Shown: positions 17,003 to 37,387, counted from the stretch's first letter. The stretch: DNA of 64,000 nt from Brachybacterium massiliense (GCF_900184245.1 NZ_FXXB01000006.1:186001-250000); one strand, 5' to 3'. Notes: generated by a model from the letters alone, not told the origin. A program made the numbers and translations.

Positions 17003-20000
17003 GTGCCATCACGGCCGCTTCGTCGTCTCGCCGCTCTGTCCGGCGCCGTACTGATCGGGACCCTCGGTCTCGGCATGTCCACCGCCGCCGCGGCGCCGGA
17101 GGCGACGACGCCTCCGGCCGCCCCGGCGCCCGTCGAGGACATCGCGGGGATCGCCGATGATCTCACCGCGGAGCCGGTCGACGTGGTGGTGCTGCTGAAG
17201 AACCAGCCCACCAGCTACTCCATGTCCGAGGAGAGCTCCCGTCTGCAGGAGCAGCAGCGGCTGATCGACTCGTGGACCGAGGAGCACGGCCTCGAGGTGG
17301 ACCGCCAGTTCGGCTACCTGGTCAACGGCTTCTCCGCCGCGGTGCCGGGGGATCGCCTCGCCGCGCTCTCGCTCGAGCCCGAGGTGGTCTCGGTGCGTCG
17401 CGAGCGTGTCTACGAGCGCACCGAGCACACCGCACGCGACCTCCAGGGCGTCCCCGCCGCGTTCGAGGACCACGGAGTCGACGGCACCGGCATGGTCATC
17501 TCGATCATCGACTCCGGCATCGACGCCGGTCACCCGGCCCTGCGCCTGGACGACTGCGATGCCGCCGCGATCACCGAGATCAACCCGGCCGCCGAAGCGA
17601 ACTTCACCTGCAAGGTGCCCGACGGCTACAACTACGCCGACGAGAGCTTCGTGATCAAGGACAGCGTGGTCGACGCCCACGGGCAGCACGTCGGCGGCAT
17701 CGCCGCGGCCAACGGCTCCGAGGGCGATCAGCCCGGCGACTTCGTCGAGACCGGCGAGCTGGACGGCGTGGCCCCCAACGCGCAGCTGCTCGCGATGAAG
17801 GTGTTCTCCAACGCCGGCGGCGGCGCGACCGACTCCGACATCGTCGCCGCCATCGAGGACTCGGTGAAGCTCGACGCCGACGTCATCAACATGTCCCTCG
17901 GCGCCGCGAACGGCCAGAAGAACTCCTCCGACGCCAGCTCGCTGGCAATCGAAGCGGCACGCGACGCCGGAGTGATCTCCGTGATCGCCGCCGGCAACGA
18001 CGGCCAGAACTTCTCGCCCGGCGGCGTGGCCGACGACCTCTACGGCCTCCACGACGACGGCACCATCGGTGCCCCGGGCACCCTGGGCTCCGCCTTCACG
18101 GTCGCCTCGATCGACAACGCCGCCCTCACCCAGCTGATGGCCTACGTCGGCGGCGAGGAGGAGGGCGTGCCCTACACGCCCGCGACCGGCACTCACGACG
18201 GCGAGCCCCACCCCCTGGTGGACCTGGGTCTGGGCACCGCCGAGGAGACCGCGGGCCGCGACCTCGACGGCGCCTACGCCCTCATCGGCCGCGGCGAGAT
18301 CGCCTTCAGCGAGAAGTACGAGAACGCGATCGACGCGAACGCCGGGGGCGTGGTCATCTACAACACGGAGGATGCACCCTTCGGCATGGCGGGCGTGGAG
18401 ACCTTCACCCTGCCCGGCATCACCGTCACCCAGTCCGTCGGCCTCGAGCTGAAGGCCGCGATCGCCGCGGGCGAGACCACCCTGCGCATCACCGACGAGA
18501 TGGATGTGCGTCCCGTCGCGGGCGGCCTGACCCCGTCCTCGTTCACCTCCTGGGGCGCGACCCCCACGCTGGACTTCGAGCCCGAGATCGCGGGCATCGG
18601 CGGCAACGTCTACTCGACCTACAACGACGGCACCTACGGCTCGAGCTCGGGCACCTCGATGGCGTCCCCGAACGTCGCCGGCATGGCGGCGCTCGTGCTC
18701 GAGCACCTCGAGGAGAACCGCCCCGAGGTCACCGGCGCCGAGCGCGTGGACCTCGCCAAGGTCATGCTGATGAACACCGCCCTCGTCCCGGCCACCGAGG
18801 ACGGCGTCCCGTCGGCCTCCCCGCGCCAGATCGGCGCCGGCCTCGCCCAGGTGGACAAGGCCCTGGACTCCCAGGTGATCGCTACCGTCGACGGCCAGGG
18901 CGGCGCCGCGCTGCGCGAGATCGACGGATCCGCCTCCTTCACCGTCACCCTCACCAACAGCGGTGCGCAGGACGTCTCCTTCGCGCTCCCCGAGGTCCCG
19001 CTGCTGGCCGAGACCAACGACGCCGGCGCCGCCACCACGGTGCGTGCCTCGGGCGGCTCCGTGTCCCTGCCGGGCGAGGTCGTCGTCCCCGCAGGCGGCA
19101 GCGCTGACGTCCAGGTGACGGTCACTCCCGAGAGCGGCGGGGACCACTTCACCGGCGGCTGGGTGGGCTTCGAGTCCGCCGCCGCGGACCAGCCGGACCT
19201 CGTGGTCCCCTTCCTCGGCTTCGCCGGCGACTGGAACGCCGAGCCGATCATCCTTCCCGCAGGCGAGGCGCTCGAGGGCGTGGGCGTCAGCAGCGAGCTG
19301 ATCACCACTTGGGGCGGCTCCACCCTCCCGCTGCACAGCGAGATGGGGGAGTTCTGGCTCTCGCCCAACGGCGACGGCGACATGGACGTGATCGCCCCGA
19401 ACCTGGTGCCCATGCGCAACGCCTCGGACGTGCGCTACTCGGTGCTCGACGCCTCCGGTGAGCAGATCACCGTGCTCGGCGAGGAGCAGGGCGTGTACCG
19501 CAACCTGCTCGCCGACTGGGGCGCGGTCTCCGATCCGCGCCAGCTGCAGTGGACCGGCTACACCTTCGACGGCACGCTGTACGACCCGCAGGCGGCGGAG
19601 TTCGCCGCGCTGCCCGACGGCCAGTACACCTACCGCATCGAGGCCCGCCTCGGCGAGGACCAGCCGTGGCAGACCTCCGAGTTCGACTTCGGGATCGACG
19701 CGACCGCCCCCGTGATCGAGTTCGGTGCCTACGAGGCCGGACTGCTGCCCTTCAGCATCGTCGAGGACGGCTCAGGGCTGCTGCAGCCGCCGACGGTCAC
19801 CGCGGCTTCCGGTGAGGACATCCCGGTGACCGAGGCGCCCGATGGCAGCTACTCGATCGAGGTGGATCCCGAGGCGGTTCCGTTCGTCACCGTCTCGGTG
19901 CTGGACGGCGGCTTCAACCTGGGTGCCGCCACCAAGGTGTTCGAGCAGTCCACCATGCTGATCGCCAACATGACGCAGCTCGAGCAGGGGGTGCTCGGCC

Positions 20001-22429
20001 CGCAGTCGCTGATGGTCTCCGATGATGCGCTGCTGCTGAGCGGCTATGTCTCCTCCGACATCGTCGAGGTGCGCGTGGGCGAGGAGTCCGTGCCCACCCC
20101 GGACGGCCGCTTCCGCCTCCCGCTCCCGCTCGTCGAGGGCCCCCAGGAGTTCCTGGTCCAGGGCCGGGACGTCGAGGGCGAGATCGTGCAGGAGCAGTCC
20201 CTGACGGTCACCTACGACGCGACCGCGCCCGAGCTCGAGATCACCGAGATGGAGACCGACCCGCAGGGCGCCGCGATCCTCGACGACGACGGCAGCATCA
20301 CCGTGCGCGGTACCGTCACCGACGAGCGCGAGGACGCGACCCTCACCGTCACCTCCGGCGAGACCGTCGGCGAGGTGAGCGCCGACGGCACCTTCGAGAT
20401 CACGGTGACGCCGGGGGAGAGCGCCGCGGCGTTCACCCTCTCCGCCTCCGACGGGGTGAACACCGACTCGCAGTCCTTCGCGATCTCCGGCCGCGCGCCG
20501 CAGGGCGGCTGGGCGATGCCCGAGATCCTGAACGCCGACTGCGTGCTCGAGTCCGGGGCGTGCTTCGTCCCCGGCAGCACCGAGGACGTCAGCGCCGACG
20601 GCAGCGTCTTCACGCTGCGGGGCAGCTACCCCGCCGGCGGCACCATCACGCTGACCCCCGGCGCCCGCGCGGACGACGAGGGCCGGATCGTCGAGGCGGA
20701 CCCGATCGAGGTCGCGATCGCGGAGGACGGCTCCTTCGCCGCCGACCTCCCCGTGGCCACCGGCGAGAACCACGTCAGGATGGTGATCGAGGATGCCGAC
20801 GGCCAGGTCCGCTACGACCGCGGGGTGCGCGTGTACTTCGACGTCACGGCGCCGACCCTGAAGATCGAGGAGCCCACCCTGGTGGGCGGCACCCTCTACA
20901 CCGCCGAGGAGCAGGTCACCGTGGCCGGCACCGCCGCCGATGACGGCTGGGGCTACGCCCTGTCGCTGAACGACTCGACGGTGATCGAGCGCTTCGACAT
21001 CGGCAGCCCGGGGGAGGGCTCGAACACGCGTGAGTTCTCCACCGAGATCACCGTCGCCGACGGTGACACCCTGCTGGTGGAGTTCTCCGACTCCAACGGC
21101 AACGTGCTGGTGGGTCTGATCCCGGTGATCGTCGACCAGGATCCGCCCCGCGTGGACCTGGAGATCGCCGAGCGTGGCGAGACGCTGCCCGTCGGCGCGG
21201 AGATCGAGGTCTCCGCGAGCGGTGACCACATCGCCGGGATGCAGGTGCTGCTCGACGGCGAGGTCGTCGAGGAGGTCACGAGCGACCTGTCCACGCAGGA
21301 GCACTCCGTCGAGGACGCCCTGATCGATCTGCGGGAGCTGACCGGCGACGCCGACACCGCGGACGCCGACGGCGCCGAGGCCGACACCGCTGACACCGCC
21401 TCCGCGGAGACGGACGCCGCGGAGGCCGACGCTGCGGAGGCCGACGCTGCGGACGGCGACATCGCCGAGATCCCGTTCGCGGCCACCGGAGCGCGCACCA
21501 TGGCGGTCCAGGAGGTCCTCACCGCCCTGGTCTCCACCGACGATCTCGACGAGGGCGCCCACACCCTCACCGTGGTCGCCACCGACCTCGCGGGCAACAC
21601 CACCACCGAGACCGCCGATTTCCGCATCGCCCCGCTCGAGACGGCGCTCGGCATCGACGGCCCCGAGTCGGTGGAGCTGAGCATCCACCGCGAGGAGCTC
21701 GGCGATCAGGCGGCGCTGGCCAGGGCCGTGCTGTCCTCCTACCGGGCGACCTTCGCCGGTGACGCCGAGCAGGCCGAGGAGGCGGGCGTCTCGCTGCGCC
21801 TGGCACCCGGCACCGTGCTGGTGGACGGGGAGCAGGAGGTCGGCATCCTCGCGATCGACGAGGCGGGCGACATCCTGGTCGATGCCGAGGGCGAGCCGAT
21901 CGAGCAGCGGATCACTGTGAGCATCGTGCTCGAGGAGGTCACCCTCACCGCCGGCGAGGTCACCGTCACCGCCACCTTCCGCAGCGATGACACGCTCGCC
22001 GCCGCGCTCGAGTCGGCCGAGGGCGGCGAGGCCCGCGTGCTGGTGCTCGCCAACACCCACGGCTCCCTCCAGTCTGTGATCACGGTCCCCGGCACGGAGG
22101 GGGAGCGCGTGCTGCGCGTCCTCCCCGACGGGACCCGCCTCCCGGTCCAGGCGACCTGGGCCGACGGCGTGCTCACCTTCGAGGGCCCCTCGCAGGCCAC
22201 CTACCTGCTCCTCCCGGCCGGCGCTCCCGGCGGCGGGGGAGACGCGGGTGACGGCACGGGCGGCGGCAGCGGAGCCGGCACGGGCGCGGGCGGCGGCTCG
22301 GGCTCCGCTGACGGCTCCGGCGGCGGCCCGCTCGCACGCACGGGCGTCGAGATCACCGGTGCCCTCGCCGCGGCGGCGGCCCTGCTGCTCGGCGGCGGTG
22401 CGCTGCTGGTGATGCGCCGGCGCCGCTGA
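17003..22429 (+). CDS. Giant secreted subtilisin-like protease, LAXTG-anchored
   Basis: This ~1808-residue exported S8 serine protease is anchored to the wall. GTG 17003 follows GGGGG and gives a clean signal peptide ending near AAAAPE; ATG 16982 is the alternative. A propeptide (I9-like) is followed by the catalytic domain: Asp170 in SIIDSGID, His226 in HGQHVGGI (usually HGTH), and Ser552 in SSGTSMASP. A ~140-residue PA-type insertion lies between His and Ser. Then come Fn3/Ig-like modules. A 41-residue Asp/Ala-rich stretch (~1448-1488) and a Gly/Ser linker precede LARTG (1777-1781), a hydrophobic helix and RRRR. LAXTG is the sortase E signal of actinobacteria. The layout resembles C5a-peptidase/lactocepin enzymes, suggesting extracellular protein degradation. 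It stands alone between rplL and rpoB. Confidence 0.92.
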   Translation: MPSRPLRRLAALSGAVLIGTLGLGMSTAAAAPEATTPPAAPAPVEDIAGIADDLTAEPVDVVVLLKNQPTSYSMSEESSRLQEQQRLIDSWTEEHGLEVDRQFGYLVNGFSAAVPGDRLAALSLEPEVVSVRRERVYERTEHTARDLQGVPAAFEDHGVDGTGMVISIIDSGIDAGHPALRLDDCDAAAITEINPAAEANFTCKVPDGYNYADESFVIKDSVVDAHGQHVGGIAAANGSEGDQPGDFVETGELDGVAPNAQLLAMKVFSNAGGGATDSDIVAAIEDSVKLDADVINMSLGAANGQKNSSDASSLAIEAARDAGVISVIAAGNDGQNFSPGGVADDLYGLHDDGTIGAPGTLGSAFTVASIDNAALTQLMAYVGGEEEGVPYTPATGTHDGEPHPLVDLGLGTAEETAGRDLDGAYALIGRGEIAFSEKYENAIDANAGGVVIYNTEDAPFGMAGVETFTLPGITVTQSVGLELKAAIAAGETTLRITDEMDVRPVAGGLTPSSFTSWGATPTLDFEPEIAGIGGNVYSTYNDGTYGSSSGTSMASPNVAGMAALVLEHLEENRPEVTGAERVDLAKVMLMNTALVPATEDGVPSASPRQIGAGLAQVDKALDSQVIATVDGQGGAALREIDGSASFTVTLTNSGAQDVSFALPEVPLLAETNDAGAATTVRASGGSVSLPGEVVVPAGGSADVQVTVTPESGGDHFTGGWVGFESAAADQPDLVVPFLGFAGDWNAEPIILPAGEALEGVGVSSELITTWGGSTLPLHSEMGEFWLSPNGDGDMDVIAPNLVPMRNASDVRYSVLDASGEQITVLGEEQGVYRNLLADWGAVSDPRQLQWTGYTFDGTLYDPQAAEFAALPDGQYTYRIEARLGEDQPWQTSEFDFGIDATAPVIEFGAYEAGLLPFSIVEDGSGLLQPPTVTAASGEDIPVTEAPDGSYSIEVDPEAVPFVTVSVLDGGFNLGAATKVFEQSTMLIANMTQLEQGVLGPQSLMVSDDALLLSGYVSSDIVEVRVGEESVPTPDGRFRLPLPLVEGPQEFLVQGRDVEGEIVQEQSLTVTYDATAPELEITEMETDPQGAAILDDDGSITVRGTVTDEREDATLTVTSGETVGEVSADGTFEITVTPGESAAAFTLSASDGVNTDSQSFAISGRAPQGGWAMPEILNADCVLESGACFVPGSTEDVSADGSVFTLRGSYPAGGTITLTPGARADDEGRIVEADPIEVAIAEDGSFAADLPVATGENHVRMVIEDADGQVRYDRGVRVYFDVTAPTLKIEEPTLVGGTLYTAEEQVTVAGTAADDGWGYALSLNDSTVIERFDIGSPGEGSNTREFSTEITVADGDTLLVEFSDSNGNVLVGLIPVIVDQDPPRVDLEIAERGETLPVGAEIEVSASGDHIAGMQVLLDGEVVEEVTSDLSTQEHSVEDALIDLRELTGDADTADADGAEADTADTASAETDAAEADAAEADAADGDIAEIPFAATGARTMAVQEVLTALVSTDDLDEGAHTLTVVATDLAGNTTTETADFRIAPLETALGIDGPESVELSIHREELGDQAALARAVLSSYRATFAGDAEQAEEAGVSLRLAPGTVLVDGEQEVGILAIDEAGDILVDAEGEPIEQRITVSIVLEEVTLTAGEVTVTATFRSDDTLAAALESAEGGEARVLVLANTHGSLQSVITVPGTEGERVLRVLPDGTRLPVQATWADGVLTFEGPSQATYLLLPAGAPGGGGDAGDGTGGGSGAGTGAGGGSGSADGSGGGPLARTGVEITGALAAAAALLLGGGALLVMRRRR
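21346..21465 (+). repeat. Asp/Ala/Glu-rich low-complexity repeat in the protease
   Basis: GACGCC/GAGGCC-type hexamers recur here and encode runs such as DADTADADGAEADTADTA. The longest near-exact piece is GCGGAGGCCGACGCT, repeated twice around 21420-21450. Repeats like this vary in copy number between strains. The segment lies between two Ig-like modules, like a spacer. Confidence 0.85.
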
Positions 22430-22515
22430 GCCGAGCGGCGCGGGGACCGGGGCGCACCGGGCCCCGCCCCGCACCGCCTGCTCCACACGGAGCTGCGCGA
22501 CGTGAGCGAGATCAT

Positions 22516-22554
22516 CGCGGGCCGCATCACCTGGCAGGGGAGGTGCGGCCCGCG
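22516..22554 (+). terminator. Terminator after the protease gene
   Basis: CGCGGGCCGCA (22516-22526) pairs perfectly with TGCGGCCCGCG (22544-22554). It lies 87 nt past the stop. The remaining spacer up to rpoB (to 22996) holds no gene; it carries the two promoter candidates listed next. Confidence 0.75.
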
Positions 22555-22664
22555 TCATGCCGCCCCGCCCTCCGACGAGCACGGCGGGCTCTGCCGCTGC
22601 CCCGCTGACACGACCAGAAGAAGCCCCTGACGTGGTGCGACACCCCGGCAGAGGACGCGCCTGC

Positions 22665-22693
22665 TTGACTCCGAGCGATTTTCCGTTCATCCT
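22665..22693 (+). promoter_or_regulatory. Candidate distal rpoB promoter
   Basis: TTGACT (22665-22670), a 17-nt spacer and CATCCT (22688-22693). The -35 is strong and the -10 only fits the loose actinobacterial pattern. It would give a leader of about 300 nt. Confidence 0.45.
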
Positions 22694-22812
22694 TTTTGCC
22701 GTACGGAGCTGTTCCTGCCGCATGTGCCCGGTGTGATGACACCGCCGGGCCGGTCGAGCCAGACGGGCAGGAAGCGACGTCAGAACCTCCGCGCCAGGCA
22801 TATAGCGGCCGA

Positions 22813-22869
22813 CGCGGATGGACCAGCCGCGTCACGGCACTTGTGTCCATCCGCGATTTTCTGTATGCT
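22813..22869 (+). promoter_or_regulatory. rpoB leader hairpin overlapping a proximal promoter
   Basis: CGCGGATGGAC (22813-22823) pairs perfectly with GTCCATCCGCG (22845-22855) and is followed by ATTTTCTG, like an intrinsic terminator. The right arm also lies within TTGTGT (22841-22846), a 17-nt spacer and TATGCT (22864-22869), a readable sigma-A promoter. The element could be an attenuator for transcripts from upstream, a proximal promoter, or both. Confidence 0.55.
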
Positions 22870-22996
22870 CGGTCCTTGCGCTGTGCGTCGCCCGCCTCGG
22901 TTCTGCCGCTCTGTCTCACCACATTGCCTGCTCCACCGCCCGACGGGTGTTCGCCGCGCCTGGGATTCCGTCATCGGCCTGTGGAAGGACCCCCCT

Positions 22997-26485
<3,489 letters not shown>

Positions 26486-26600
26486 GGGGCGCGGGCTCGG
26501 GAGGCGCCGTCCCGCCGCGTGACGCGGTGACCGCCCCCGAGCCCCACCCTCGACCCCGTTCCCTCAGACACACACTCTTCCGATCGAGAGAAGGACACCT

Positions 26601-30485
<3,885 letters not shown>

Positions 30486-30512
30486 TCTGCCGCTGAGCAG
30501 ACGCTGACACGG

Positions 30513-30541
30513 CACCCCGCCGCCCCCGGGCAGGCGGGGTG
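30513..30541 (+). terminator. First terminator after rpoC
   Basis: CACCCCGCC pairs with GGCGGGGTG around an 11-nt C-rich loop, 27 nt past the stop. Confidence 0.7.
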
Positions 30542-30546
30542 ACCGG

Positions 30547-30590
30547 ACGCCGCGGGGCGGTCCCACTGAGGTGGGGCCGCCCCGCGGCGT
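30547..30590 (+). terminator. Second, very strong terminator after rpoC
   Basis: A 20-bp stem joins ACGCCGCGGGGCGGTCCCAC and its near-exact complement around TGAG, then CGTCGTCTC. Two tandem hairpins insulate rpoBC from the rpf gene. Confidence 0.9.
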
Positions 30591-32223
<1,633 letters not shown>

Positions 32224-32247
32224 GCCCCGCGGCCCACGGCTGCACCC

Positions 32248-32281
32248 GACGGGACCCCGAGCCGAGGCTCGGGGTCCCGTC
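32248..32281 (+). terminator. Perfect 16-bp palindromic terminator after rpf
   Basis: GACGGGACCCCGAGCC is followed by GA and the exact complement, to 32281. It is symmetric and could stop transcription from either side. It lies 25 nt past the rpf stop. Confidence 0.88.
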
Positions 32282-32440
32282 CGCGCTCCTGGCACCGGAC
32301 GTCGCCGGGACGGGGCGCGAGCACTTCCTGGGAACCGGCTCTGACCTGCGGGGTCATGTGCTATATCCCGGCACGTCACCAGAAGGCAAACCGTCGCTCA
32401 TACGGCGTCATGTGATCTGCGTCGGAACCGAGGAGAAGCT

Positions 32441-32470
32441 TTGACCGCATCCCGCGCATCTCAGTAGACT
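32441..32470 (+). promoter_or_regulatory. Promoter of the rpsL–rpsG–fusA–tuf operon
   Basis: TTGACC (32441-32446), an 18-nt spacer and TAGACT (32465-32470) form a strong sigma-A-type promoter. It predicts an mRNA start near 32478. Confidence 0.75.
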
Positions 32471-32792
32471 GCGTGTGCGTCCGGAGTGCCCTCTGGTCGT
32501 GACCCGGGACTGATCCGTCGCCTTCTCGAGAGCGGCGGAGGATGTCCCCCGCGAGGAGCGGATCCTCGCGGCGTGCCCGAATTCGGTGCGGGGGCCATGC
32601 CCGGCCCCCTGCCCGCGGGCACCGATCACGGTCCTCCTGGACGCCCGGCAGGTGCCATCACCTGACGGGCGGGTCGAGTCACCGCGCACCCCGGGCATGG
32701 GGAGGTGACATTGGGTCGCCGGCCGTGCGAGCGGTCGAAGAAGGTGATCCTTCGGTGCCAACAGCATCGAGGGCTGACAAGGAAGAGAAGCT
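32471..32792 (+). other. str operon leader
   Basis: About 315 nt of probable 5' untranslated RNA precede rpsL. It contains several GC-rich inverted pieces, such as GGGGGCC…GGCCCCC around 32590-32615, but no gene and no leader RNA family I recognise. Confidence 0.45.
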
Positions 32793-33167
32793 GTGCCTAC
32801 TATTCAGCAGTTGGTGCGCAAGGGGAGGGACGCTCGCTCGTCCTCCTCGAAGACGCCCGCGCTCAAGGGTTCGCCCCAGCGCCGCGGTGTCTGCACGCGC
32901 GTCTACACCCAGACCCCCAAGAAGCCGAACTCCGCGCTGCGCAAGATCGCGCGTGTGAAGCTGTCGACCGGCGTCGAGGTCACCGCCTACATCCCCGGCG
33001 AGGGCCACAACCTCCAGGAGCACTCGATCGTGCTCGTCCGCGGCGGTCGTGTGAAGGACCTGCCCGGCGTGCGCTACAAGATCGTGCGCGGCGCTCTGGA
33101 CACCCAGTCCGTGAAGGGCCGCCAGCAGGCGCGCTCCCGCTACGGCGCGAAGAAGGAGAAGAAGTAA
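32793..33167 (+). CDS. rpsL: 30S ribosomal protein S12
   Basis: S12 sits at the decoding centre. The 124-residue protein starts at GTG with [12 protein letters not shown] and carries [11 protein letters not shown] and the second loop [15 protein letters not shown]. Both lysines that mutate in streptomycin resistance (Lys43 and Lys88 equivalents) are wild type. The stop overlaps the rpsG start by one base, so the two are tightly coupled. Confidence 0.98.
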   Translation: MPTIQQLVRKGRDARSSSSKTPALKGSPQRRGVCTRVYTQTPKKPNSALRKIARVKLSTGVEVTAYIPGEGHNLQEHSIVLVRGGRVKDLPGVRYKIVRGALDTQSVKGRQQARSRYGAKKEKK

Positions 33168-33637
33168 TGCCTCGTAAGGGCCCCGCTCCCAAGCGCCAGC
33201 TGGTCGTCGATCCGGTCTACGGCTCGCCGATCGTCACGCAGCTCATCAACAAGATCCTCCTCGACGGCAAGAAGACCGTCGCCGAGGGCATCGTCTACGG
33301 CGCCCTCGAGGGGGCTCGTGAGAAGAACGGCCAGGACCCGGTCGTCACCCTGAAGAAGGCGCTGGACAACATCCGGCCCTCCCTCGAGGTCCGCTCCCGC
33401 CGCGTCGGCGGTGCGACCTACCAGGTCCCGATCGAGGTCAAGCCCGGTCGTTCCACTACTCTCGCGCTGCGCTGGCTGGTCAGCTACTCCCGCGCCCGCC
33501 GTGAGAACACCATGACCGAGCGTCTGATGAACGAGATCCTGGACGCGTCCAACGGTCTCGGCGCCGCTGTCAAGCGTCGCGAGGACACTCACAAGATGGC
33601 CGAGTCCAACAGGGCCTTCGCTCACTACCGCTGGTGA
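33167..33637 (+). CDS. rpsG: 30S ribosomal protein S7
   Basis: S7 nucleates assembly of the 30S head and contacts E-site tRNA. The 156-residue protein starts [16 protein letters not shown] at the ATG overlapping the rpsL stop. It contains [33 protein letters not shown] and the terminal RAFAHYRW typical of the family. fusA starts 91 nt downstream. Confidence 0.98.
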   Translation: MPRKGPAPKRQLVVDPVYGSPIVTQLINKILLDGKKTVAEGIVYGALEGAREKNGQDPVVTLKKALDNIRPSLEVRSRRVGGATYQVPIEVKPGRSTTLALRWLVSYSRARRENTMTERLMNEILDASNGLGAAVKRREDTHKMAESNRAFAHYRW

Positions 33638-33728
33638 GTGCACGGTGGGGTTCGTCCGTCCGGGCGAACCCCACCTGCCGTCCTCCGGCAGCTCCACCAG
33701 CATCCGTTCTCCAGAAAGGCACAAGCCC

Positions 33729-35876
33729 GTGGCACTCGAAGTGCTCAGCGACCTGAACAAGGTCCGCAACATCGGCATCATGGCTCACATCGATGCCGGC
33801 AAGACCACCACGACCGAGCGCATCCTCTTCTACACCGGCGTGAACTACAAGATGGGCGAGACCCACGACGGCGCCGGCACCATGGACTGGATGGAGCAGG
33901 AGAAGGAGCGCGGCATCACGATCACGTCGGCCGCGACGACCTGCTACTGGCACGACAACCAGATCAACATCATCGACACCCCCGGTCACGTCGACTTCAC
34001 CGTCGAGGTGGAGCGCTCGCTGCGCGTGCTCGACGGCGCCGTCGCAGTGTTCGACGGCAAGGAGGGCGTCGAGCCCCAGTCGGAGACCGTCTGGCGCCAG
34101 GCCGACAAGTACGAGGTCCCCCGCATCTGCTTCGTCAACAAGATGGACAAGCTGGGCGCTGACTTCTTCTTCACCGTCGGCACCATCACCGACCGCCTCG
34201 GCGCCAAGCCGCTGGTCATGCAGGTCCCGATCGGTGCGGAGAACGACTTCCGCGGCGTCGTCGACCTGGTCGAGATGAAGGCCTACGAGTGGCCCGACAC
34301 CCTCGCCGAGGACATGCCGGCCATCAACTCCAAGAAGGGTGACCCCTCGCTCGGCCAGTGGCAGCGTGAGATCCCGATCCCCGAGGACCTGGCCGACAAG
34401 GTCGAGGAGTACCGCAGCAAGCTCGTCGAGGACGTCGCCGAGAGCTCCGAGGAGCTCATGGAGAAGTACCTCGAGGAGGGCGACCTCTCGATCGAGGAGC
34501 TCAAGGCCGGCATCCGCGCCCTGACCATCTCCTCGCAGGCCTACCCGGTCTTCTGCGGCACCGCCTTCAAGAACAAGGGCATCCAGCCCGTCCTGAACGG
34601 TGTCGTCGACTACCTGCCCTCGCCGCTGGACGTGCCCGACATGATCGGTCACAAGCCGGGCGACGAGTCGACCGAGCTCACTCGCGCCGCCGACTGGGAC
34701 GAGCCCTTCTCGGCGCTCGCCTTCAAGGTCGCCGCGCACCCGTTCTTCGGCTCGCTCACCTACGTGCGCGTCTACTCCGGCCAGGTGCAGCAGGGCATGC
34801 AGATCCTCAACGCCACCACCGGCAAGAAGGAGCGCGTCGGCAAGCTCTTCCAGATGCACTCCAACAAGGAGAACCCGGTGGAGGAGGCCTTCGCGGGCCA
34901 CATCTACGCGTTCATCGGCCTGAAGGACACCACCACCGGTGACACCCTCACCGATCCGGCCAACCCGATCCAGCTCGAGTCCATGAGCTTCCCGGAGCCG
35001 GTCATCTCGGTGGCCATCGAGCCGAAGACCAAGGGTGACCAGGAGAAGCTGGGTGTCGCCATCCAGAAGCTCGCCAAGGAGGACCCGACCTTCCAGGTGG
35101 AGCTGGACGAGGAGACCGGCCAGACCGTCATCAAGGGCATGGGCGAGCTGCACCTCGACATCCTCGTGGACCGCATGCGCCGCGAGTTCAACGTCGAGGC
35201 GAACATCGGCAAGCCCCAGGTCGCCTACCGCGAGACGATCAAGCGCGTCGTGGAGAAGTTCGACTTCACCCACAAGAAGCAGACCGGCGGCTCCGGCCAG
35301 TTCGCGAAGGTCCAGATCACCTTCGGCCCGCTCGAGGACGCCGAGGACGGCGTGTTCTACGAGTTCGAGAACAAGGTCACCGGCGGCCGCATCCCGCGCG
35401 AGTACATCCCGAGCGTGGATGCCGGCATCCAGGACGCTCTCCAGGGCGGCATCATCGCCGGTTACCCGGTCGTGAACGTGAAGGCCTCCCTGCTCGACGG
35501 CGCATTCCACGACGTCGACTCCTCGGAGATGGCCTTCAAGATCGCCGGCTCCATGGCGGCCAAGGAGGCCCTGCGCAAGGCGCAGCCGGTCATCCTCGAG
35601 CCCCTCATGGACGTCGAGGTCCGTACTCCTGAGGAGTACATGGGAGATGTCATCGGCGACCTGAACTCCAGGCGAGGTCTGGTGCAGTCGATGGAGGACG
35701 CGAGCGGGGTCAAGATCGTCCGTGCTCTCGTCCCGCTGTCGGAGATGTTCGGCTACGTCGGCGACCTGCGGTCCAAGACCCAGGGTCGTGCGATGTACAC
35801 CATGCAGTTCCACAGCTACGCGGAGGTCCCCGGCAGCATTGCCGAGGAGATCGTCGCGAAGACCCGGGGCGAGTGA
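33729..35876 (+). CDS. fusA: Elongation factor G
   Basis: EF-G is the GTPase that drives ribosomal translocation. GTG 33729 after AGAAAGG gives a 715-residue protein starting [20 protein letters not shown]; longer in-frame readings are not conserved. G motifs are [22 protein letters not shown] and NKMDK. Domain IV has the [13 protein letters not shown] loop. Length is normal for the housekeeping paralogue. tuf follows after a hairpin-containing spacer. Confidence 0.98.
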   Translation: MALEVLSDLNKVRNIGIMAHIDAGKTTTTERILFYTGVNYKMGETHDGAGTMDWMEQEKERGITITSAATTCYWHDNQINIIDTPGHVDFTVEVERSLRVLDGAVAVFDGKEGVEPQSETVWRQADKYEVPRICFVNKMDKLGADFFFTVGTITDRLGAKPLVMQVPIGAENDFRGVVDLVEMKAYEWPDTLAEDMPAINSKKGDPSLGQWQREIPIPEDLADKVEEYRSKLVEDVAESSEELMEKYLEEGDLSIEELKAGIRALTISSQAYPVFCGTAFKNKGIQPVLNGVVDYLPSPLDVPDMIGHKPGDESTELTRAADWDEPFSALAFKVAAHPFFGSLTYVRVYSGQVQQGMQILNATTGKKERVGKLFQMHSNKENPVEEAFAGHIYAFIGLKDTTTGDTLTDPANPIQLESMSFPEPVISVAIEPKTKGDQEKLGVAIQKLAKEDPTFQVELDEETGQTVIKGMGELHLDILVDRMRREFNVEANIGKPQVAYRETIKRVVEKFDFTHKKQTGGSGQFAKVQITFGPLEDAEDGVFYEFENKVTGGRIPREYIPSVDAGIQDALQGGIIAGYPVVNVKASLLDGAFHDVDSSEMAFKIAGSMAAKEALRKAQPVILEPLMDVEVRTPEEYMGDVIGDLNSRRGLVQSMEDASGVKIVRALVPLSEMFGYVGDLRSKTQGRAMYTMQFHSYAEVPGSIAEEIVAKTRGE

Positions 35877-35881
35877 GGAGT

Positions 35882-35919
35882 CGGGGGAAGCAGGTAGGCT
35901 CCTTCTCCTGCCTCCCCCG
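35882..35919 (+). terminator. fusA–tuf intergenic hairpin
   Basis: CGGGGGAAGCAGG (35882-35894) pairs with CCTGCCTCCCCCG (35907-35919) with one mispair. Partial termination here would set the fusA:tuf ratio. TAGGCT in the loop could be a -10, but no -35 is seen. Confidence 0.5.
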
Positions 35920-36008
35920 AAACCCCCATCGGACCTCCACCTCGCCGAGGCGGGGATCCGATCCCGATCCAGAAGTACCACGATAAGAAGTCCTAGGAGG
36001 ACACCATC

Positions 36009-37196
<1,188 letters not shown>

Positions 37197-37258
37197 TCTG
37201 AGCGGGGCCAGTCCCCGCTGACGTGAGGCGCTCGTCCGCCGAGCGCCGCACCGCAGGG

Positions 37259-37299
37259 AGGGGCCCTGTGCCGGGAGACCGGTGCAGGGCCCCTTTCTC
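37259..37299 (+). terminator. Terminator after tuf
   Basis: AGGGGCCCTG pairs with CAGGGCCCCT around a loop of about 15 nt, followed by TTCTC. This is the most classical U-tailed terminator in the window. Confidence 0.85.
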
Positions 37300-37387
37300 A
37301 TGCCCGGATCCGCGCTGGCGCCGTGCTCGCTCTGATAGACCGCGTCGGCGCCGATCCCCACGACTGGAGCCCCGCTCCGGGCGCAGC

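Noticed and set aside
19772..22801. A 1009-codon minus-strand frame opposite the subtilase, and similar ones opposite rpoB (22916-26455) and fusA–tuf (33570-37361)
   Set aside because: All are antisense shadows of strongly coding genes with high third-position GC; none shows conserved motifs.
22724..22996. Longer rpoB reading frame starting at 22724
   Set aside because: The extra 91 residues run through a perfect hairpin and promoter, while TTG 22997 has a good ribosome site and the expected N-terminus.
32408..32767. Possible minus-strand gene in the rpsL leader
   Set aside because: It has no ribosome site and a biased Arg/Ser/Thr composition, and it overlaps the clear str promoter and leader.
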